From the NCBI GenBank assembly GCA_019090765.1, contig JAHRVJ010000078.1, positions 1 through 7,131 of the forward strand: a stretch of 7,131 nucleotides of DNA, given 5' to 3'. Both the position numbers and the translations under genes were made by a program. A model generated the notes under the pieces. It searched no databases, was not told where the DNA came from, and saw only the letters and a program-made list of their open reading frames with translations. Of this stretch, positions 1 to 7,131 are shown one piece after another. The stretch comes from Ilumatobacteraceae bacterium (GTDB lineage Bacteria > Actinomycetota > Acidimicrobiia > Acidimicrobiales > Ilumatobacteraceae). Within the stretch, counting starts at the first letter, position 1, and each line of letters starts with the position of its first letter.

Positions 1-899
1 AAGCTGACTACAACCGCGGTGACCGATTCGCCAAGTCGCATCACCTTGCGCGCGCTCTTCGGGGTCGGGTCGGCCATCAACGACAGTGGGATATAGCCGC
101 GCACCCCTTCATCGCCAATGGTGATGTACGCACCATGGGACGAATACGATTCAACGGTGCCGGTGATGCTCGTTCCAACGGGGTGGTGTTCGACGAACTC
201 CAGGAACGGCAACAGTTCGTTGATTGGGTCTCCACCACGAGGCGCGCTGCGTTTGGCCGCCTTCGTCTGATCGGTCGCATCCAGATCGCCGTCAGTTGCC
301 TCATCGGGCGTGGTCTTGCTGGCGCGACCCGGAGGGGGAGACTTCGGAACCGGCATCGGTTCAGTGGCACTCAACGAAACAGATGATGATCCCGACGAAG
401 TCTGTTTCGACTTGCGTCGCGATGACCCCTTCGAGCGTGACCCCTGAGTCGCCTTCCGGCTGACCTGACCACGGACAGGTACTCGATCAACGAATACCCA
501 ACCGACATGCGGAACGGGCTTTCCGCCGATCAGCCTCCCCTCGTCGAACAGCCACTCGTAGTCGGCGTGAAACTCTTGAAACGAGTCATTCGACAGGATC
601 GAGGCACCCACCTTCTGGGCAATGCTGAGTACGAATGCGTCGCCGCGGCCAATCGCCCCCGCTGGAGGTGCAACCAGTTCGTTGTTGGCAATCCCCAACT
701 CGAACTCCTTTACCTCTTTCTTGTCGATCCGGTGGCCAAACGTGGCGTCGACAACCACAGTGATCGCGGTGTCCGGGTGCTCCTCCATGAACCCCATCAC
801 CGCCTCGCTAAGTTGAGCGAGGCTCGGCAACGAGCGGCCTTCGGTGGCGATATTGGATCCGTCGACTACGACGTGATCCGGCCCTTTTCTTGATGTCAT
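1..899 (-). CDS. NYN (Zc3h12a-like) ribonuclease domain fused to S1 RNA-binding domain, C-terminus cut by window edge
   Basis: The reading frame is open for 299 codons and leaves the window at position 1, so the C-terminus is missing. Residues about 8-135 look like a PIN-fold NYN domain of the Zc3h12a-like family. They carry the acidic residues expected for a metal-dependent RNase: D14 in VVDGSN, D51 in VVVDATFG, D87 in GRGDAFVL and D105 in ILSNDSF. Residues about 141-222 form a Ser/Lys/Arg/Pro/Thr-rich linker, probably disordered. From about residue 240 an S1-type OB fold begins (GTSITGTV, then GAYITI, then GYIPLSL) and continues to the edge. There is no signal peptide or membrane segment, so it should be cytoplasmic. 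The predicted role is RNA cleavage guided by S1 binding to RNA; the substrate is unknown. ATG 899 is chosen because an AGGAAGAG Shine-Dalgarno sits 5 nt upstream and no ATG, GTG or TTG lies between it and the kgd stop. It follows kgd on the same strand after 102 bp and may be co-transcribed. The domain calls are fairly secure; the function is inference. Confidence 0.85.
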   Translation of the reverse strand, partial: MTSRKGPDHVVVDGSNIATEGRSLPSLAQLSEAVMGFMEEHPDTAITVVVDATFGHRIDKKEVKEFELGIANNELVAPPAGAIGRGDAFVLSIAQKVGASILSNDSFQEFHADYEWLFDEGRLIGGKPVPHVGWVFVDRVPVRGQVSRKATQGSRSKGSSRRKSKQTSSGSSSVSLSATEPMPVPKSPPPGRASKTTPDEATDGDLDATDQTKAAKRSAPRGGDPINELLPFLEFVEHHPVGTSITGTVESYSSHGAYITIGDEGVRGYIPLSLMADPTPKSARKVMRLGESVTAVVVS

Positions 900-1001
900 T
901 TGTGCTCTTCCTAGTCGTGGGGGCAGGCCGAGCGTGTCAAAGACGTCGGCTGCCGCTCGTTCATCGTAGGCATGCTGGCGCCAATCTGGGTGCCGCCGGC
1001 G
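900..1001 (-). other. kgd to NYN-S1 spacer, no terminator seen
   Basis: These 102 bp separate the kgd TAG (1004-1002) from the next ATG. I see no stem followed by a T-run, so read-through transcription into the NYN-S1 gene is plausible. A TTGACA at 940-935 on the minus strand has no acceptable -10 partner before the ribosome binding site. The spacer is in frame with both genes and contains no stop codon, but also no ATG, GTG or TTG. Confidence 0.5.
905..912 (-). promoter_or_regulatory. Ribosome binding site for the NYN-S1 gene
   Basis: On the minus strand AGGAAGAG lies 5 nt before ATG 899. It is a good match to the anti-Shine-Dalgarno and fixes the start of the NYN-S1 gene, even though the frame stays open upstream as far as the kgd stop codon. 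Confidence 0.65.
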
Positions 1002-4634
<3,633 letters not shown>

Positions 4635-4640
4635 CGGCTC

Positions 4641-4646
4641 AGCGTA
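4641..4646 (-). promoter_or_regulatory. Candidate -10 element for a leaderless kgd transcript
   Basis: The minus strand reads TACGCT, a match to the actinobacterial TAnnnT -10, ending 6 nt before GTG 4634. That spacing would put the transcription start at or very near the start codon, the usual geometry of leaderless mRNAs. It also explains why no Shine-Dalgarno precedes this GTG. No TTGACA-like -35 is visible 17-18 nt further upstream (the sequence there is near TGAGAG), so the call rests on the -10 and its spacing only. Confidence 0.35.
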
Positions 4647-4686
4647 GCTGTGCGCTGTGCAGCCTCTCAGGCTGTTCTGTAGGGGA

Positions 4687-4732
4687 TTGACCTTTAGTAA
4701 TCTTGACGAACCCTTGACGCCTGGGCCTTGAC
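4687..4732 (+). repeat. Cluster of four TTGAC direct repeats in the divergent spacer
   Basis: TTGAC begins at 4687, 4703, 4714 and 4728, all on the plus strand, with start-to-start distances of 16, 11 and 14 bp. The middle two share the longer core CTTGACG. The cluster lies between the preferred kgd start and the FtsH-like gene. The copies could be -35 hexamers for rightward transcription or half-sites for a DNA-binding protein. The irregular spacing argues against a simple tandem repeat. If kgd instead begins at GTG 4739, they would be inside its coding sequence. Confidence 0.4.
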
Positions 4733-4758
4733 CACCCACTGCATTGTTGCGCTACGTT
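4728..4758 (+). promoter_or_regulatory. Candidate rightward promoter for the FtsH-like gene
   Basis: TTGACC (4728-4733) is followed after 19 bp by TACGTT (4753-4758), a TAnnnT -10. The spacer is slightly longer than the preferred 17-18 bp. Transcription would start near 4765 and give a leader of about 78 nt that includes the palindrome at 4792-4821. An alternative -10 for the same gene is TATTCT at 4804-4809, which lacks a -35. Confidence 0.3.
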
Positions 4759-4791
4759 CGGTGACGTCGTATCCGGGCGGAATCGGACGAC

Positions 4792-4821
4792 CGAGCGAGA
4801 CTCTATTCTGAGGCTCGTTCG
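4792..4821 (+). promoter_or_regulatory. 30-bp imperfect palindrome around TATTCT (operator or leader hairpin)
   Basis: Two 12-nt arms (4792-4803 and 4810-4821) are arranged symmetrically around TATTCT (4804-4809). The outer 8 nt, CGAGCGAG and CTCGTTCG, pair with one G-U. A4800/G4813 is a mismatch. The inner CTC/GAG pairs fully. As DNA, 10 of 12 positions are symmetric; as RNA, 11 of 12 pair with a 6-nt loop. The centre resembles a -10 box, which suggests an operator over a promoter. If transcription begins upstream, it is a leader hairpin ending 21 nt before the ATG. There is no T-run after it, so it is not an intrinsic terminator for rightward transcription. Confidence 0.45.
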
Positions 4822-4830
4822 CATCCTGAT

Positions 4831-4837
4831 GAGAGGG
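4831..4837 (+). promoter_or_regulatory. Ribosome binding site for the FtsH-like gene
   Basis: GAGAGGG ends 5 nt before ATG 4843 and is a moderate match to the Shine-Dalgarno consensus. It favours ATG 4843 over the in-frame ATG at 4873. Confidence 0.45.
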
Positions 4838-4842
4838 TCTAA

Positions 4843-6648
4843 ATGCAGATTGAACGTCTGGGCAAAGGCGAGATGCTGAGTGGCGACGACATTGATGCCA
4901 CAGCGAATCGAGAACGAACACGCCAACGTCGCCTACGCCGCGCGCTGGTGTTCTTCGGAGTAATCCTGGCTTGGCTGACCTACCGACTGGTCACGGACAA
5001 TCAAATCCGTTTCGGATTCCCGGGCTGGATCCAGGGCAACCCGGAGATCGTTATCGCCCTCGGCCTGATCCTCGTCCTCGGAACCGTGATCTTCATCCCG
5101 TTCCTTACCGCAGGCAAGTCCCCCCACACACTGCTGCGAGCATCGGATTCCAACATCCGACTCGACGATGTCGTCGGAGCCGACCAGACCAAACGCGAAG
5201 CCATCGACAGCATGAACTTGTTTCTGGCGTCGGAAACGTTCCAGCGCGAGATGGGCGGCAACGCCCGCCGAGGCGTGCTGTTTGAAGGCGCTCCAGGCAC
5301 GGGCAAGACCTACCTCGCCAAAGCAATGGCCGCCGAAGCTGGCGTGCCATTCCTGTTCGTCTCGGCGAGCGAGTTCCAGTCGATGTACTACGGACAAACG
5401 AACAAGAAGATCCGTTCCTTCTTCAAGGCGCTCCGTAAGGCGGCCCATGACGAGGGCGGTGCGATCGGCTACATCGAAGAATTCGACGCGATCGGCGGAG
5501 CCCGCAGCGGGATGAACTCTGGCTCGATGCGTGAGGGCATCGTGGGTGTCGTTAACGAACTGCTCGTTCAGATGCAGAGCTTCGATCTTCCAACCGGTCC
5601 TGAAAAGTTCAAGGCCAAGTTCATTGACTGGTTCAACAGCTTCCTGCCAGACAAGCGTCGCCGGCCACGGCCGACGCGCAAGGAAGCAAACGTGTTGATC
5701 GTTGCTTCCACCAACCGCGCCGCCGACCTCGACCCGGCGCTGATGCGCCCAGGTCGATTCGACCGCGTGATTACGTTCAACCTGCCACCTCGCGCCGATC
5801 GCTTGGCAATTGCGGAGTATTACCTCGATCGCAAGAACCACGATGAGAAGGTCACCGCGCCGCTCGTAGCAGACCTCACCGCCGGGTACACACCAGTCCG
5901 AATCGAGAAACTGCTCGACGAGGCGCTGATCATCGCGCTCCGTTACAGCCGCACATCGATGACTGTTACCGACGTGTTGCAAGCTCAGCTCGTAACTGAA
6001 GTCGGTGTCGCGCAGGAGATGGGCTACCACCCCGACGAGCGTCGCCGTATCGCGATTCACGAGGCGGGCCACGCTCTCACGGCCGTGCTCACGCGACGCG
6101 ACGTCAAGATGGCCTCGATTCTGCGACGCTCGGCAGCGCTTGGGCTCGTTGCTCACGGCGACTTCGAAGAGCGTTTCCTCAAGACTCCTACCGATGCACG
6201 TGACCTCATCGCTGTGGCTCTCGCGGGGCGGGCATCGGAGCTCCAGGAATACGGCGAGGCAAGCAGCGGCATTTCTGCCGACCTGGCCGCGGCGAGCAAC
6301 ATCGCGTCTCAGCTGGTTGGCCAACTCGGCCACGGCCCTGGCCTGCTCAGCCTTGAGGCTGCCGCGATTCCAACGGCGGCCAACCTCGTGGCCAAGGTGC
6401 TCTCCGACGAGCCCAGCCGCGAAGCCGCCGAAGCGCTACTTGTCGAAGGCGCCGAACGAGCCGAGAGCATGGTCAAGAACCATCGCAATGCGCTCCTAGA
6501 TATCGCCAATGGCCTCTGCGAGCGCGACGAACTCGAAGGTGACGAGATCCGAGAGATGGTCGCGGCCTACGTCGACATTTCTGAGCGTCGCGGACCTGTT
6601 CGGATCCCGCCTCAGCTTCGAACCAAGTCGGCCGACATCGCCGACTGA
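4843..6648 (+). CDS. Membrane-anchored FtsH-like AAA+ zinc metalloprotease, divergent paralogue
   Basis: This 601-aa protein has FtsH order: a basic cytosolic N-terminus (1-33), two membrane segments (about 33-51 and 69-89), an AAA+ ATPase core and an M41-type protease domain. Motifs seen are Walker A GAPGTGKT (149-156), Walker B-like IGYIEEFDA (208-216), a second region of homology with TNR and LMRPGRFDR (arginine fingers R305 and R308), and the zinc site HEAGH (406-410) with D480 as likely third ligand. ATPase and protease activity are therefore both plausible. It departs from ordinary FtsH in several ways. E212 stands where the Walker B Asp is expected, the pore loop reads MYYG instead of MFVG, and about 30 extra residues rich in Lys/Arg sit at 250-281 between Walker B and sensor 1. 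The loop between the membrane segments is only about 17 residues instead of a full extracytoplasmic domain. It probably degrades membrane or cytosolic proteins, with unknown targets, and is unlikely to be the housekeeping FtsH. It diverges from kgd and is followed by ettA 39 bp later. Confidence 0.9.
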   Translation: MQIERLGKGEMLSGDDIDATANRERTRQRRLRRALVFFGVILAWLTYRLVTDNQIRFGFPGWIQGNPEIVIALGLILVLGTVIFIPFLTAGKSPHTLLRASDSNIRLDDVVGADQTKREAIDSMNLFLASETFQREMGGNARRGVLFEGAPGTGKTYLAKAMAAEAGVPFLFVSASEFQSMYYGQTNKKIRSFFKALRKAAHDEGGAIGYIEEFDAIGGARSGMNSGSMREGIVGVVNELLVQMQSFDLPTGPEKFKAKFIDWFNSFLPDKRRRPRPTRKEANVLIVASTNRAADLDPALMRPGRFDRVITFNLPPRADRLAIAEYYLDRKNHDEKVTAPLVADLTAGYTPVRIEKLLDEALIIALRYSRTSMTVTDVLQAQLVTEVGVAQEMGYHPDERRRIAIHEAGHALTAVLTRRDVKMASILRRSAALGLVAHGDFEERFLKTPTDARDLIAVALAGRASELQEYGEASSGISADLAAASNIASQLVGQLGHGPGLLSLEAAAIPTAANLVAKVLSDEPSREAAEALLVEGAERAESMVKNHRNALLDIANGLCERDELEGDEIREMVAAYVDISERRGPVRIPPQLRTKSADIAD

Positions 6649-6687
6649 TGCTCCCCGACATTCGCTGGCAGTAGCCTCGGCGCCACC
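6649..6687 (+). other. Short spacer between the FtsH-like gene and ettA
   Basis: These 39 bp contain no terminator and no Shine-Dalgarno. A TAGCCT (6672-6677, TAnnnT type) ends 10 nt before the ettA ATG. It could place a transcription start only a few nt before the start codon, but no -35 accompanies it. The spacer happens to be in frame with both flanking genes and lacks stop codons. Confidence 0.4.
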
Positions 6688-7131
6688 ATGGCGCACGAAT
6701 TCATCTACCAGGCCTACAAACTCGCACGGCATTATCCCCCCGATAAGACCGTCCTCGAGAACATCTCGCTGTCGTTCTACCCGGGCGCCAAGATTGGCGT
6801 GCTCGGGTCGAACGGCGCCGGCAAGTCTTCGCTGTTGAAGATCATGGCGGGCCTAGACGACGGCTACTCCGGTGAGGCCCGACTAACAGCGGGGTTCTCC
6901 GTTGGGTACCTCCCGCAGGAGCCACAGCTTGACGCCGACAAAGACGTCAAGGGAAATGTGATGGAGGGTGTCGCTGAAGTTCAGAGCATCATCGACCGCT
7001 ACAACGAGGTGATGGCCATGTGGGCCGACCCTGATGCCGATTACGACAAAATCGGCAAAGAGCAGGCTCAGCTCGAAGACAAGATTGCGGCCACCGATGC
7101 ATGGAGCCTCGAACGCAATGTCGACATTGCG
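6688..7131 (+). CDS. ettA: Energy-dependent translational throttle protein EttA (ABC-F), 5' part
   Basis: EttA is an ABC-F ATPase that binds the ribosomal E site and gates the first steps of elongation according to the ATP/ADP ratio. The 148 codons present run open to the window edge. They show the family N-terminus (IYQAYKLARHYPPDKTVLENIS), Walker A GSNGAGKS (40-47), the Q-loop region GYLPQEPQLD (Q77), and most of the arm insertion (about 95-135), including YNEVMA and DPDADYD. The arm and the PP(D)K start segment distinguish EttA from other ABC-F proteins. The ABC signature, Walker B and second ATPase domain lie beyond the window. ATG 6688 is the only plausible start: it aligns with the family start, and no ATG, GTG or TTG precedes it in frame after the upstream TGA. 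No Shine-Dalgarno is visible. The 39-bp gap from the FtsH-like gene allows co-transcription. Confidence 0.93.
   Translation, partial: MAHEFIYQAYKLARHYPPDKTVLENISLSFYPGAKIGVLGSNGAGKSSLLKIMAGLDDGYSGEARLTAGFSVGYLPQEPQLDADKDVKGNVMEGVAEVQSIIDRYNEVMAMWADPDADYDKIGKEQAQLEDKIAATDAWSLERNVDIA

Noticed and set aside
507..893. Plus-strand open frame of 128 codons opposite the NYN domain
   Set aside because: The minus strand encodes clear NYN motifs with a good ribosome binding site. The plus frame shows nothing recognisable.
935..940. Perfect TTGACA on the minus strand between kgd and the NYN-S1 gene
   Set aside because: At 17-18 nt downstream the sequence is close to GACTAG, a poor -10, and the start would overlap the ribosome binding site.
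4783..4794. Small inverted repeat TCGG-ACGA-CCGA
   Set aside because: Only 4-bp arms with no extension. It is not distinguishable from chance next to the much stronger palindrome at 4792-4821.
4933..6333. Minus-strand open frame of 466 codons opposite the FtsH-like gene
   Set aside because: It mirrors the codons of the AAA protease, which carries all family motifs. No domain or ribosome binding site supports the antisense frame.

Overview
The window is chromosomal DNA that reads as an actinomycete, most likely of the Acidimicrobiia or a nearby lineage. The main evidence is a 2-oxoglutarate dehydrogenase of the actinobacterial Kgd/OdhA type, with an E2-like acyltransferase domain fused to E1. 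Moderately high G+C and candidate TAnnnT -10 elements agree with this. The class-level placement is inference from gene content and general resemblance, not from a search. No mobile element, phage gene, tRNA, rRNA or CRISPR array was seen.

Layout: four protein genes in two divergent pairs. Leftward from about 4634 runs kgd (1002-4634), followed after 102 bp by a gene that leaves the window at position 1. That gene encodes a Zc3h12a-like NYN ribonuclease domain, a long polar linker and an S1 RNA-binding domain. Rightward from 4843 runs a membrane-anchored FtsH-like AAA metalloprotease (4843-6648), followed after 39 bp by the 5' part of ettA (6688 to the window end), an ABC-F translation factor. 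The 208-bp divergent spacer (4635-4842) is the only substantial non-coding stretch. It holds four TTGAC repeats, a candidate leaderless promoter for kgd, and a 30-bp imperfect palindrome centred on TATTCT just upstream of the protease gene.

How the genes fit together: kgd is central metabolism (TCA cycle). The NYN-S1 protein and EttA both point to RNA or translation, and the FtsH-like protein to membrane proteolysis. No single pathway joins them. The most unusual genes are the NYN-S1 fusion, a predicted RNase of unknown target, and the FtsH-like protein. The latter has a Glu in place of the Walker B Asp, an altered pore loop, a basic insertion of about 30 residues in the ATPase core and almost no extracytoplasmic domain. 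I do not see a clear new multi-gene system.
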